Shown: one piece after another, positions 16,099-25,689 of the stretch | Layout: the number at the start of each line of letters is the position of its first letter | How positions within the stretch are numbered: the stretch's first letter is position 1 | NCBI RefSeq assembly: GCF_042684585.1 | Contig: NZ_JBHULS010000003.1 | Location: forward strand, 248,001 to 312,000 | Origin: Algorimicrobium sediminis | GTDB lineage: Bacteria; Bacteroidota; Bacteroidia; Flavobacteriales; Flavobacteriaceae | DNA length: 64,000 bases | Direction: 5' to 3' | The notes under the pieces: model-generated | What the model was told of the DNA's origin: nothing | The model's input: the letters and a program-made list of their open reading frames with translations, nothing else | The model's database searches: none | Position numbers and translations under genes: made by a program

Positions 16099-16941
16099 TT
16101 AAAGTGTAACAGGAATTACCAAAAATGGTTTTGTTATGTGATGCCCAATATGATGAATGGTAGAAGTGAAAAATAAACTTTCGAAAAAGGATTTCTTTGT
16201 TTGAATCATTATCAGCATATCCGTACTATGTGTTTCTTGAAAACTCAAAATAGCTGCAGAAACATTTGTTTCTTCAACCTCGTGAAATGTGTTAACCAGT
16301 GGTTTTAATAGTTTTTGTAATGTTAGCTTTTGCCTATTTTGTTCTGTGGTTAGCGCTGTTTTACTAGCAACATGCAACACATGAAGTTGGGCATTACAAT
16401 TAGTAGTTATCTCTAATACGGGCTGTAACATTTGAGTAGTGTATGGAATTTCGAAGTCTGTTGGAAACAACACCTGTTCTGGTTTTGTATACACAGCTAC
16501 CTCTGGAATAGCCATTACGGGGCAAGGTGCTTTTTTAAAAACCTGAACCGTATTAGAGCCAAACAAAATTTCTTTAGCCCCTGTTGCTCCTTTGGTACCC
16601 ATAACTACGTAATCGCATTTTTTGGTATCAGCTAAATAATTAACCTCATCGGTTAAAATATTAAAGGATGCCACCGTTTCAAAACTGTGTTTGGGATTGT
16701 TATTAAGCTGCTCCAAATGTACCTGTAATGCATGTAGTTTTTCTTCAGACAAAGCTTTAGCCGATTTTTCAACATTAAAAGTGGCAGCACTAATTTGCAT
16801 ATGATTCATGTTTTCTGCAACCGGTTCGTAACTATGAAGCAGATAAAAATGACAGGTTTCATTCGAAAAAAATTGCAACGCATAGCTCATAGCATGTTTG
16901 CTATTAGCGGAGAAATCTGTGGGTAAAATTATTCGTTTCAT
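16099..16941 (-). CDS. Universal stress protein, tandem UspA domains (paralogue 1 of 3)
   Basis: 280 residues made of two UspA folds (about 1-145 and 152-280). The first half ends with GTKGATGAKEILFGSN, the G-2x-G-9x-G-S pattern of ATP-binding Usp proteins; the second half lacks it. Starts MKRIILPTDFSANSKHAM, the standard first strand and helix. Usp proteins respond to starvation, oxygen and energy stress. It is the last gene of a run of three equal-length paralogues on the minus strand; 84 bases separate it from the second. Confidence 0.9.
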   Translation of the reverse strand: MKRIILPTDFSANSKHAMSYALQFFSNETCHFYLLHSYEPVAENMNHMQISAATFNVEKSAKALSEEKLHALQVHLEQLNNNPKHSFETVASFNILTDEVNYLADTKKCDYVVMGTKGATGAKEILFGSNTVQVFKKAPCPVMAIPEVAVYTKPEQVLFPTDFEIPYTTQMLQPVLEITTNCNAQLHVLHVASKTALTTEQNRQKLTLQKLLKPLVNTFHEVEETNVSAAILSFQETHSTDMLIMIQTKKSFFESLFFTSTIHHIGHHITKPFLVIPVTL

Positions 16942-17025
16942 CTTTTTGAAGGTTTTTATTGGTTTTGTTTACCTTATTAGAAACCTGGTTTTATGGTAAC
17001 CCTTTAAAAACACAAAGGCATCTAG

Positions 17026-17868
17026 TTACCGGTAAGAAGGAATAACCAAAAACGGGATTTTTATATGAAACCCTATTTGATTAATTCTTGATTTAAAAAA
17101 CAAGTTTTCAAAAAAGGAATGTTTGTTATTTATCATGGCTAACATTTGTACCGGTGTTTCCTTCTGAAAAGCCATAATAGCGCTAGAAACCGCCTCATCC
17201 CGCACATTGTGAAATTGATGTGCTAATCCGGATAACATTGTTTGTAAAGCTGCCTTATTCTCTTTTTGAAGGGCGGTTAACTCGTGCCCAAACGACACAT
17301 GTAAGCTGTGAAGCTTGGCGCCATGAAGTTTAGCAATTTCTGCAAACGGTTGTATGTTTTTGTCCTGGTAGGTAATTTCATAATCCGTAGAAAATAGAAT
17401 ATCCTTTGGCTTCTGGAAATTGTAGGTTGCAGGAACGGCTAAAACAGGGCAAGTAGCATCTTTAAAAGCGTGAACCGTATTGGAACCAAATAAAATTTCT
17501 TTCGCTCCTGTAGCGCCTTGGGTACCCATAACGACGTAATTAATATGATGTTTTGAAACCACATTTTTAATTTCCTGTGTTAGGGTATTAAAAGCTGACA
17601 GGGTTTTTATGTGGTGTTTGGGATTTGAAAAATCGGCTTCAATTTTATTAACCACACGTTTTAAACCATCCAAAGACGCTGTTTTTACAGCATCCATAAT
17701 TTCAAACTGTGCGGCGGCAGATTGCATATAATCGGCGTTATAAACAACGGGCGTATAGGTATGTAATAAGAAAAAGGTACAAACCTCATCTTTAAAAAGC
17801 TGTAAAGCATAACTTATAGCCTGATAGGCGTTTGGCGAAAAATCTGTTGGTAATAAAATATGTTTCAT
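17026..17868 (-). CDS. Universal stress protein, tandem UspA domains (paralogue 2 of 3)
   Basis: 280 residues, clearly the closest relative of the first copy (shared GTQGATGAKEILFGSNTVHA and the C-terminal block around SFFENLFFKS). Domain 1 keeps the ATP-binding G-2x-G-9x-GS motif, domain 2 does not. Separated from the third copy by 22 bases, so these two at least form an operon. Confidence 0.9.
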   Translation of the reverse strand: MKHILLPTDFSPNAYQAISYALQLFKDEVCTFFLLHTYTPVVYNADYMQSAAAQFEIMDAVKTASLDGLKRVVNKIEADFSNPKHHIKTLSAFNTLTQEIKNVVSKHHINYVVMGTQGATGAKEILFGSNTVHAFKDATCPVLAVPATYNFQKPKDILFSTDYEITYQDKNIQPFAEIAKLHGAKLHSLHVSFGHELTALQKENKAALQTMLSGLAHQFHNVRDEAVSSAIMAFQKETPVQMLAMINNKHSFFENLFFKSRINQIGFHIKIPFLVIPSYR

Positions 17869-17890
17869 AATAAATACTATTTAAAAGGTA

Positions 17891-18733
17891 TTAGCGTCTT
17901 AAATTTTGCATTACTAATAACGGAATGCCAACATGTAAGGTCATTTTGGCAACAGCGGACTGCATAAGCATGGTTTCAAAAAAGGACTGCCGGGTGTTTA
18001 CCATAACAAGCATATCGGTTTTGTTGGCTTTTAAATACGCCTCGATAGCTGTTGTTACGTCTGGGTTATTATCGGTAATTAATTTAATATCATTTTTGCA
18101 AACTACGTCTTTTATAAAATTTAAATTATCTTCTTGGCGCAAGGACAATTGCTTGCTTTTAGATACGTATAGCACATCTATTTTGGCCCGATACGGTGCT
18201 ACCATTTGGCAAAGTAATTTTAGCTCGCGCCGTTTGTACGGAATTAGTAAATTGGTTGGAAACAGCACCTGTTTGGGTTGCGTGTATTTATAATGTTCTG
18301 GAATAGCCAAAACAGGACAAGGAACATATTTTAAAACCTGCAAGGTATGGCTTCCAAACACCACTTTCGGATCGTTGGTTTCCCCGCGTGTTCCCATTAC
18401 AATAATATCCATATTATGGGCTTTTACCAATTTATCCGCTTCGTCTACCAATGCATTATTAGCAGCTACAATATGATATTCGTGGCGCGGATTTGGCGAA
18501 ATCTTGTTTACAAACTCCAGGGTGTCATTTAGTTTTTCCATTACTTGGGCGTGCACGGCATCGGAAATTTCCTGAACGTTGCCGCGCGTTAAATCGGGAT
18601 TATTATACACCCGATCTTCATAGGTATGTAAAAAATAAAAAGCACTGCGTTCGTATTTGAAAAGTTCCAAAGCAAACTTTATGGCGTTTAGCGCGTTTTC
18701 AGAAAAATCGGTTGGTATTAATATGGGCCTCAT
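17891..18733 (-). CDS. Universal stress protein, tandem UspA domains (paralogue 3 of 3, promoter-proximal)
   Basis: 280 residues, the most divergent of the three but with the same two-domain plan and the ATP motif GTRGETNDPKVVFGSH in domain 1. Begins MRPILIPTDFSENALNAI. First gene of the operon. An FNR/CRP-like palindrome lies 53 bases upstream of its start codon, which suits control by oxygen or energy status. Confidence 0.9.
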   Translation of the reverse strand: MRPILIPTDFSENALNAIKFALELFKYERSAFYFLHTYEDRVYNNPDLTRGNVQEISDAVHAQVMEKLNDTLEFVNKISPNPRHEYHIVAANNALVDEADKLVKAHNMDIIVMGTRGETNDPKVVFGSHTLQVLKYVPCPVLAIPEHYKYTQPKQVLFPTNLLIPYKRRELKLLCQMVAPYRAKIDVLYVSKSKQLSLRQEDNLNFIKDVVCKNDIKLITDNNPDVTTAIEAYLKANKTDMLVMVNTRQSFFETMLMQSAVAKMTLHVGIPLLVMQNLRR

Positions 18734-18785
18734 AGGATTATGTTATTAAGTTCCTTAAAGTTAAGAAACAAGTTGTTATTACAGC

Positions 18786-18799
18786 ATGATATTTATCAC
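18786..18799. promoter_or_regulatory. FNR/CRP-family-like binding site upstream of the Usp operon
   Basis: ATGAT-ATTT-ATCAC contains symmetric half-sites TGAT/ATCA with a four-base spacer, like the FNR consensus TTGAT-N4-ATCAA. Sits between the divergent Usp operon and cbpA. Assignment is by consensus only. Confidence 0.35.
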
Positions 18800-19000
18800 A
18801 TTAACAAATATTTACCCTTCTGCGATAGCTTTTCTCCATAAAAATCTCTATTTTTAAGCAAGCAGATTGTTTTTGTTTTAGCAGGGACTGTAAGGAACTA
18901 GCTTACTACAAAAACACGCGACTCTGATAAATGCGAAACGGTAATTTTTAAAAACATACCGTTTACGACACGTCTTTTTTAAACTTATTCCCTAGCGCTT

Positions 19001-19891
19001 ATGGCTTTCATAGATTATTATAAAATTTTGAATCTTTCTAAAGATGCCACCGAACAGGACATCAAAAAAGCATACCGAAAATTAGCTCGTAAATACCATC
19101 CAGATTTAAACCCGGGCGATAAAGAGGCTGAAAAAAAATTTAAAGAAATAAACGAAGCCAATGAGGTTTTAAGCAATCCGGAGAACAGAAAAAAATACGA
19201 TAACTACGGTAAAGACTGGCAACACGCAGAGGCATACGAACAGGCAAAAAGGGAACAGCAAGCAGGTAAGGCATACCAGCAACAGCATGCCCGCTCTGAA
19301 TCGTTTTACGAAGGCGATTTTTCAGATTTTTTTGAATCGATGTTTGGAGGCGCAGCCCAAGGTTCGCAGCGTCAAGCAGGATTTAGGGGTGCCGATTTTA
19401 ACGCGGAATTGCAACTGGACTTAAACGATGTTTATACAAGTCATAAACGAACCTTAACTGTAAATGGTAAAAATATTAGAATTACCATTCCTGCAGGAAT
19501 TGAAAACGGGCAGGTAATTAAAATTACAGGACACGGTGGACCAGGTGTAAACAAGGGCCCTAACGGCGATTTATACATTAAGTTTACCATACAAAACAAT
19601 ACAAAGTTTAAACGCGATAAAGCCGATTTACACACCACGGTTACTTTAAACTTGTACACCGCACTTTTAGGAGGAGACATTACAACAGACACCTTTAAGG
19701 GTAAAGTAAAACTAACCGTTAAACCTGAAACACAACCAGGCACTCGCGTGAAACTTAAAGGCAAAGGCTTTCCTGTTTACAAGCAAGCCAATACATTTGG
19801 CGATTTATACATTACATATCAGGTAAAACTGCCTACAAACCTGACCGAAAAAGAAACAGAACTATTTACAGAATTATCTAAACTACGCTAA
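19001..19891 (+). CDS. cbpA: Curved-DNA-binding/DnaJ-like co-chaperone
   Basis: 296 residues. J domain at 1-70 with the essential HPD tripeptide (33-35) that stimulates the DnaK ATPase; a short Gln/Gly-rich linker with FSDFFESMFGG; then two DnaJ C-terminal β-domains (about 125-290) for client binding. No zinc-finger region, so it is CbpA (class B) rather than DnaJ. The stop codon is three bases before cbpM, and this pairing with its modulator confirms the assignment. Confidence 0.92.
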   Translation: MAFIDYYKILNLSKDATEQDIKKAYRKLARKYHPDLNPGDKEAEKKFKEINEANEVLSNPENRKKYDNYGKDWQHAEAYEQAKREQQAGKAYQQQHARSESFYEGDFSDFFESMFGGAAQGSQRQAGFRGADFNAELQLDLNDVYTSHKRTLTVNGKNIRITIPAGIENGQVIKITGHGGPGVNKGPNGDLYIKFTIQNNTKFKRDKADLHTTVTLNLYTALLGGDITTDTFKGKVKLTVKPETQPGTRVKLKGKGFPVYKQANTFGDLYITYQVKLPTNLTEKETELFTELSKLR

Positions 19892-19894
19892 TAT

Positions 19895-20191
19895 ATGAAA
19901 ACACCAAACGTTATAACCATTGCCGAGTTTTGCACATACCACAAAATTCCAGAATCGTTTATTTTAGATTTAGAAGCACAGGAATTGGTAACCGTTAGAA
20001 GAGATTTTGAACAACCTTGTATTCCTATAACCGACATACAAACTGTAGAAAAATTAATTCGATTTCATTTTGAAATGGATATAAACATTGAAGGCATTCA
20101 TGCTATTTCCAATTTACTAGACAAAATGGAACGCCTTCAGAGCGAAGTTCAAAGCCTTCAAAATAAACTTGCTTTTTACGAGAACAAATAA
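19895..20191 (+). CDS. cbpM: Chaperone modulator CbpM
   Basis: 98 residues. MerR-like helical protein that binds the J domain of CbpA and inhibits it. Sequence shows the N-terminal helix-turn region (ITIAEFCTYHKIPESFILDL), the conserved IRFHFEMDINIEGIHAI block and a C-terminal coiled coil. Start ATG three bases after the cbpA stop. Confidence 0.88.
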   Translation: MKTPNVITIAEFCTYHKIPESFILDLEAQELVTVRRDFEQPCIPITDIQTVEKLIRFHFEMDINIEGIHAISNLLDKMERLQSEVQSLQNKLAFYENK

Positions 20192-20242
20192 GGTTCTTAA
20201 TTAATTACTTACAGCAGCGTACTTTTTACGGTCGTTAGTTGG

Positions 20243-20470
20243 TTAGCTGATTCTTAAATCTTTATTTTCTATATCCTTTTTATCTGTTAGGAAAAAATAG
20301 GGGAATCCATCTAAATTATAGCTATTTATGATGTGTTTACTCCAAAGAGGTTCTTGTAAAATTGGGTTTTTAAATAGGGCTATTTCTTGTTAGGTGTTAA
20401 ATTTATTATCCGCATAAAAAGAAGCTACAAAACGGCGTCTAAATAGTGGAAATTTAAGAACGCATAACTT
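20243..20470 (-). pseudogene. Decayed C-terminal fragment of a thioredoxin-fold (TlpA-like) protein
   Basis: The 345-base gap after cbpM holds a minus-strand reading frame interrupted by a stop. Its last 40 residues contain YNLDGFPYFFLTDKKD, resembling the strand with cis-proline and Leu-Asp-Lys-Asp turn near the end of TlpA/thioredoxin-like proteins. No start codon, no CxxC left. The rest of the gap shows nothing. Confidence 0.35.
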
Positions 20471-20536
20471 GGCGTAAAACTGTCTCGTTTTCTTCGGGAC
20501 TTGGTAATGTTCCAGCCTGTTTTGTAGAAACCGTTT

Positions 20537-23500
20537 TTACTTGAACATAGTCAAAATTTTATCCTTAAAATGGGCATCACTCACCTTTAAAATTTCTTTT
20601 AATAAATCGGTTGAGGTTGGCTTGGCATTTGGATATGCATTTTTATTTAAAAAATTTCGCAAGGCTTCATTTAGTTTTTCTTCTCCTAGTAATTCACTTA
20701 ATTCTACAAAAACAACCGCGCCTTTCGAGTATGAAATAAATATATTGTTTTTGGTAGCTTTCAACAAAGACAAGTTATCATTAAAACCCTTTTCGGCATT
20801 ATAAATTTGCTTGTGTATAGCCAATCGTTCTAGCATCTTATCCTTACCATACATTTTTTTATACAGCATCATTTCTGTATACATAGCCAAGCTTTCGGTT
20901 AGCATAGCATAACCCTCACGATAATCGGGATCAATTTGATTGGTGCCCCACCAAAAGTGTGCTACTTCGTGCCCTGCCAATTCATTTATAACATCCTGAT
21001 TGGGCTTCCTGGATATATTAGCATGGAAGGTCATGTGTTCTGTCATAAAAATTACACCAGGATAAGCCGTTCCCGCAAAACCTTGGGTAAAAGACGATAC
21101 TTCGGCAAACTGAACAGCGTCAAAAGGATAAGGACCGAAGTTTTGAATACAATAGTCTAAAGTTAGTTTGGTGTTTTTTATAAGATGATCCACATTAATT
21201 TCATGCAACGGATGGTAAAAAACCTCAATAGCAATATCATTGTAATATGACTTTTTATAGGCATACCTAGCCGATGCTAATGCAAACCTAAAAGGTATCG
21301 CGTCTGCTTTGTATGCATAGTAATTCCTGTTAGCATCTTGCCAATGCGCTTTTAATTCGCCAGTACCAATAGCTATTTGATTTTCATTTGTTGAAATAAG
21401 CATATCCAAAGCAATAAAATCGTCGGTATAGGTTTTAACCGCATTAAATGGTTTTAGGGCTGTTGCCGTTCCTAGTGCATGTTGTTCTCTAACGGACTTA
21501 TCCAACAGTTCTTTGCTAGCATCATAACCAAATTGCGGAAAATAACGACTAATGCGCATAAAGGACCCATTATTAATGACAGCATTAAAAGAATCATGAC
21601 CATTTACCGGAAACCATTTGTAAGCTAAATTGAACACAAGTTTTGCCGAGTCCTGTGCTTTTAACGGCTCCTTTAATTGCAATTCAGAAACTGTGGTGTC
21701 TAGCGATATCGATTGATCCTGATAGCTAAAAACAAGCGATTTTATTTCGAAAGCTTCAGGAAGGCTAATAAGTAAAGAATCTATAGCTTGCTTATGCTGG
21801 TTAACCAACCAATAAGTACCTTTTATAGCATATGCCCTATCTTCAGGAAATACATCTATTTCTGTATTTACCTTTTTAATTGTTGGCTGGGGTAGGTTTT
21901 GGTATTTGCGGTATTTTTTTTCGTAAGCAACGCGCTTAAGTAAAGCAGTTGCTTTATCTTTTGGAACATAACCATCTAAAAAAGCATACCCCGTGGCAAT
22001 TGCTAAAACGAGGCAAATTGTGGCAGCAATAAGCTTGCTAAATTTTATGGTTTTAGCTTTAAAGCTGCGTAAAATAAAAAACAGAAAAGCTACCAAGGAA
22101 AATCCAAAAATGAGTCTAAAAACAAACGACATTAAGTATGGTCCGTAACCTATAAAATTGCTGTAAGTACCCGAATAACCGGATAAAAACCTTAACAATG
22201 GATTCGGTATAATATGTTTGGAAATAGGCGTAACACACAAAATAAAAAACAATAAGGACGCCCCTAATGCAATGGCTTTACTTTTGCTTAAAGTATTAAT
22301 AAATAGAAGGATTAACGCAAGGAGTATTAACGGTAAGGTATTGAAAATAAAAACTCCTAAATAAGCCTGCCAATCTAAAAAAAAATATTGAAACAAAAGT
22401 TGAAAAACAATAGCTTCCAATATCAATAAACTGGTTAGAAACATAATTACAACTACCATGCTTACACCGTGTCCTAGTATGCGCTCTTTTGCATAATAGC
22501 TAGTATTTTGTAGTATTGAAAAGCCACTGGCATCAGCACGCCAAAATACATCGTTTGTAATATAAACTACAACCAAAGCTCCCAAAAAATAAAAGGTGCT
22601 ATTTATGGTTTCGGCTAACAAACCAGAGCTGGCATATTGTTGTGGCAGCCTAATACCCATATCAATATCGCCATACATTTCCACACCCACATAAAATAAA
22701 AGCAAAACAGATATTATTATAAGCGGAATGCTTTTAAAGAGGTACGTAAGGTCTGTTTTTACAAAAGAAAATAGAGCGCTTTGTCTTGTTTGTGAATTAA
22801 AGACCGTATTCGCAGTAGCAAAAGGCACATCTTCAAATTTGGATTTAAAGGTACTGATGTTTAAAGCTTTCTTTTTAAACTTCAGCTTAAAAACAGGCAG
22901 CAATGAAAAAGCCCTAATACCCAATTGTACGAAAATTACAGACAGAAAAACAACACCTAACCGATTTACCAAAAGAATTTCACGAAACGGTACCACCTGA
23001 TGGTTTCGTTCAAAAACGCTGAAGTCTTTGGCATCATAAAAGTAAGCCGACAAGCCAAAAACATCTGTAATAGCAGCTATTTTTTGCGCCCACAAAGACT
23101 GCGGTAATGACTGTGCCATAAAAGGCGCATTAGAAAACATTAGCACTACCATATAAGTAATATAAAGCATTAAACCTGCCACAGCCACCAATAATTTATT
23201 CTGAAATTTTTTGGCAATAAAAAACAGGATACTGCATATAAAGAAACTATTTACAACGCCAAATACGAGAAAAGGGTACCCGTAATGCCATACATGAAAC
23301 CCTACTAGTTTATCCGCATCTGTTTTAAAGGACAACCCAATAACATAACCTAACATTAAAATAAAAAAGCTCATTACCGTTAACAGGAAGAATGATAAAA
23401 AACGTGCCAAAGCGAAGTCCCGTTTTTTTAAGGGCATTGTAAAAACTATTAAACTAAAATTGGCGTCTTGTTCTTTAAAAAGCATTGAAAATGCGAGCAA

Positions 23501-23704
23501 AGTAGCCATTAAAATTACCATTAAGCTTAACAAACCCGTCATAAAACCAACCGAGTAAGGCGCATTGATGGCAATACCCTCACCCACAGCAATATGAAAC
23601 TTAAAACCTGCAAAAAAACCAAGTAGCAAATAGGTTAAAAAAGCACATTGAATAGCTATCTGTTTTAGCCCACCTAAAATATCGTTTAGAAAAACCGTTT
23701 TCAT
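20537..23704 (-). CDS. ABC transporter permease fused to M1-family aminopeptidase
   Basis: 1055 residues. The first 590 or so form an ABC-2-like membrane part with about twelve hydrophobic segments; a final membrane helix near 565-585 leads into a periplasmic M1 peptidase region. There the gluzincin motif HEVAHFWWG (912-920) supplies two zinc ligands and the catalytic Glu, with a further Glu in LTESLAMY as probable third ligand; AEVSSFTQGFAGTAYPG corresponds to the substrate-binding loop. Such fusions are common in Bacteroidota, with unknown substrate; handling of peptides at the inner membrane is likely. Start ATG overlaps the stop of the ATPase gene by four bases. Confidence 0.9.
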   Translation of the reverse strand: MKTVFLNDILGGLKQIAIQCAFLTYLLLGFFAGFKFHIAVGEGIAINAPYSVGFMTGLLSLMVILMATLLAFSMLFKEQDANFSLIVFTMPLKKRDFALARFLSFFLLTVMSFFILMLGYVIGLSFKTDADKLVGFHVWHYGYPFLVFGVVNSFFICSILFFIAKKFQNKLLVAVAGLMLYITYMVVLMFSNAPFMAQSLPQSLWAQKIAAITDVFGLSAYFYDAKDFSVFERNHQVVPFREILLVNRLGVVFLSVIFVQLGIRAFSLLPVFKLKFKKKALNISTFKSKFEDVPFATANTVFNSQTRQSALFSFVKTDLTYLFKSIPLIIISVLLLFYVGVEMYGDIDMGIRLPQQYASSGLLAETINSTFYFLGALVVVYITNDVFWRADASGFSILQNTSYYAKERILGHGVSMVVVIMFLTSLLILEAIVFQLLFQYFFLDWQAYLGVFIFNTLPLILLALILLFINTLSKSKAIALGASLLFFILCVTPISKHIIPNPLLRFLSGYSGTYSNFIGYGPYLMSFVFRLIFGFSLVAFLFFILRSFKAKTIKFSKLIAATICLVLAIATGYAFLDGYVPKDKATALLKRVAYEKKYRKYQNLPQPTIKKVNTEIDVFPEDRAYAIKGTYWLVNQHKQAIDSLLISLPEAFEIKSLVFSYQDQSISLDTTVSELQLKEPLKAQDSAKLVFNLAYKWFPVNGHDSFNAVINNGSFMRISRYFPQFGYDASKELLDKSVREQHALGTATALKPFNAVKTYTDDFIALDMLISTNENQIAIGTGELKAHWQDANRNYYAYKADAIPFRFALASARYAYKKSYYNDIAIEVFYHPLHEINVDHLIKNTKLTLDYCIQNFGPYPFDAVQFAEVSSFTQGFAGTAYPGVIFMTEHMTFHANISRKPNQDVINELAGHEVAHFWWGTNQIDPDYREGYAMLTESLAMYTEMMLYKKMYGKDKMLERLAIHKQIYNAEKGFNDNLSLLKATKNNIFISYSKGAVVFVELSELLGEEKLNEALRNFLNKNAYPNAKPTSTDLLKEILKVSDAHFKDKILTMFK

Positions 23705-24573
23705 TTTACGTTATTTAAAAAGGTGAAATAAGCATGCTCTAAATTTGGAACTACAGCTTTAAACCCAGCTGGACAGGTATCGGAATAAACGGTGATATGC
23801 ATAACCTTTTCAATAAATTGTTTACTAATTACGTTGTAATTGGACGCCATACTATTAAGTTCGGCCTTGCAGATGGCTTTTTGCCAAATTTTTCCTTGTA
23901 GTGCCTCAATAAACTGATTTGGCTTACCTTTAGCTACCACAGTTCCTTGTTTTATAATTGCCATTTCGGAACACAGATTGCGCACATCCGCTACCAAATG
24001 GGTTGATAATAAAACGATAATGTCTTCACCTATTTGACTAAGTAAGGAATTAAATCTATTACGCTCTTCAGGATCTAAACCTGCGGTAGGTTCATCTACA
24101 ATAACAATGCTTGGATTTCCCAACAAAGCTTGGGCCACTCCAAAACGTTGTTTCATACCGCCAGAGAAGGTATGTACTTCTTTATTTTTTGCATCTAGTA
24201 AGTTTACTTTGTCCAGAAGATTCAAAATTTGATTGTGACGTTCTTGCCTGTTAGAGACGCCTTTTAATTTGGCTAAATGTTGTAATAAATTATAGGCGGA
24301 AATTTTAGGATACACACCAAAGTATTGCGGTAAAAAACCCAACTGTTTTTGTATTTCTAAAGCATTTTTTACTACATCTACGTGGTTAAAACAAATGGTT
24401 CCTTCTGTTGGTTTTTGTAAGCCCACTATGGTTTTCATTAGTGACGATTTTCCTGCGCCATTAGGTCCAAGAAGACCAAAAACGCCATTTGTAACCTCTA
24501 AATTTATGGCAGTAAGCGCCTGGTATCCGTTGTTGTACACAAGGGATACATTGCTAATATTCAATGTATTCAT
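23701..24573 (-). CDS. ABC transporter ATP-binding protein
   Basis: 290 residues. Walker A GPNGAGKSS (about 36-44), Q-loop, signature TFSGGMKQR, Walker B IVIVDEPTAGLD and switch His in LLSTHLVAD are all intact. The C-terminal 70 residues are an extra domain of unknown role. Four-base overlap with the permease/peptidase gene: the two proteins make one transporter. Confidence 0.93.
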   Translation of the reverse strand: MNTLNISNVSLVYNNGYQALTAINLEVTNGVFGLLGPNGAGKSSLMKTIVGLQKPTEGTICFNHVDVVKNALEIQKQLGFLPQYFGVYPKISAYNLLQHLAKLKGVSNRQERHNQILNLLDKVNLLDAKNKEVHTFSGGMKQRFGVAQALLGNPSIVIVDEPTAGLDPEERNRFNSLLSQIGEDIIVLLSTHLVADVRNLCSEMAIIKQGTVVAKGKPNQFIEALQGKIWQKAICKAELNSMASNYNVISKQFIEKVMHITVYSDTCPAGFKAVVPNLEHAYFTFLNNVK

Positions 24574-24594
24574 AGGATATTTTTTAAGGAAGCG

Positions 24595-24798
24595 CTAGTC
24601 TACATAGTCTAAAATGTCACCAGGCTTGCAATCTAAAGTTTTACATATTTTTTCTAAAGTTTCAAAGCGTATGCCTTTGGCTTTTCCGTTTTTTAGTATG
24701 GATAAATTTGCGGCGGTAATGCCAATTTCTTCAACCAACTCTTTACTCTTCATTTTTCGTTTGGCTAACATCACGTCTATATTTATTACAATCGGCAT
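24595..24798 (-). CDS. Cro/CI-type (XRE) transcriptional regulator
   Basis: 67 residues, essentially a single helix-turn-helix domain: LVEEIGITAANLSILKNGKA is helices 2-3 and IRFETLEKICKTLDCKPGDI helices 4-5. Short regulators of this YozG-like type usually pair with a DUF2975 membrane protein, as here, where only three bases separate them. May control the ABC/peptidase genes just downstream (gap 21 bases). Confidence 0.88.
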   Translation of the reverse strand: MPIVINIDVMLAKRKMKSKELVEEIGITAANLSILKNGKAKGIRFETLEKICKTLDCKPGDILDYVD

Positions 24799-24801
24799 AG
24801 T

Positions 24802-25311
24802 TTAGATATATAAGTCTTGTTCGTTTTGTAAATTCAATCCTTGGCTAAATATTTCTGACATAAAAAACACAAAAACACCTAGAACAAAATGCAGAATAAT
24901 AAGTAACGATAATTCGCGCTCTATTGGCATAAAAAACGATATAAATATGGTAAGCAAAGTGGGCAAAAAGATATTAACTAGATAAAACTGCCGCAAATGT
25001 GCTATGTTTTGTAAGGTGAATAATTTTTTTTGATAAAAAACTTTAAAAACATTGGATAGTAACCAAAAAAATAAACCATAGGCAAAAACAGGAATTAAAA
25101 ACGCGAAAATTACATAGGTTGTGTGACTCTCTAAAATTAAAAACGCCTGCTCTGTAAAAGGGTAGGTAATAATTGTTTGATCATTACTTACCAGTAAATG
25201 GGTATTTGTTACCCAACTTAATAACCCATATAATCCGGTTATGACATATAAACCACTTGTTAGCTTTGAGAAGTAGTACAAGATTTTGGAAATAATAACT
25301 GACTTTTGCAT
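24802..25311 (-). CDS. DUF2975 membrane protein
   Basis: 169 residues with four hydrophobic segments (about 15-35, 55-78, 105-125, 132-155). Typical length and position for DUF2975 proteins, encoded upstream of a small XRE regulator. Function unknown; likely a membrane partner of the regulator. First gene of the minus-strand operon. Confidence 0.8.
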   Translation of the reverse strand: MQKSVIISKILYYFSKLTSGLYVITGLYGLLSWVTNTHLLVSNDQTIITYPFTEQAFLILESHTTYVIFAFLIPVFAYGLFFWLLSNVFKVFYQKKLFTLQNIAHLRQFYLVNIFLPTLLTIFISFFMPIERELSLLIILHFVLGVFVFFMSEIFSQGLNLQNEQDLYI

Positions 25312-25335
25312 TGAATAAAATAGAATTTAATGATG

Positions 25336-25343
25336 CAAATATA
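25336..25343 (-). promoter_or_regulatory. -7 promoter element of the DUF2975 operon
   Basis: TATATTTG on the minus strand, 25 bases before the DUF2975 ATG; no clear -33 element. The DNA upstream is almost pure A/T. Confidence 0.45.
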
Positions 25344-25440
25344 TAAAAATATATTGTTTTACGATAATTAAATATTATTTTAAAACAATATTTAATCTTT
25401 ATGGTTTTACACGTCTGGGGAGAGTGCTGCTTGAAAGCCT

Positions 25441-25563
25441 ATGAAAAAAAGAGACTATTCAGGTTTTTTCAATCAGCTATTTTCGATTAGAACAGATATA
25501 TTAAAAGGAACATTCAAAGACATAAAACACCAGTTACAAACAAAAACCCCTACACAATTTTAA
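25441..25563 (+). pseudogene. 40-codon open frame running into the left direct repeat
   Basis: Starts ATGAAAAAAAGAG at 25441 and ends TAA at 25563. Its last 16 residues (from FKDIKHQL) are encoded by the repeat, and the right repeat encodes the same tail out of frame behind the dead recombinase. Probably a truncated gene end rather than a working gene. Confidence 0.3.
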
Positions 25564-25625
25564 AAAAAGACATAAAAAAATCCGTAATCAATTGACAAAC
25601 AATTGTATTACGGATTTAATGTGTA
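25512..25625. repeat. Left 114-bp direct repeat of the genomic island
   Basis: Matches 35309-35423 with one substitution and one A-run length difference. Both copies contain a long hairpin (ATCCGTAATCAATTG against CAATTGTATTACGGAT) followed by GTGTA. In the right copy this hairpin is directly behind tRNA-Leu and looks like its terminator. Confidence 0.95.
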
Positions 25626-25689
25626 AGCATTATTGACCTATTTTCGATCCAAACCATCGATTTTCTAGAAAATTAACAACAATTACTCT

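Noticed and set aside
25574..25620. CRISPR-like palindromic repeat
   Set aside because: The palindrome occurs only twice, once behind tRNA-Leu; no array or spacers anywhere in the window.
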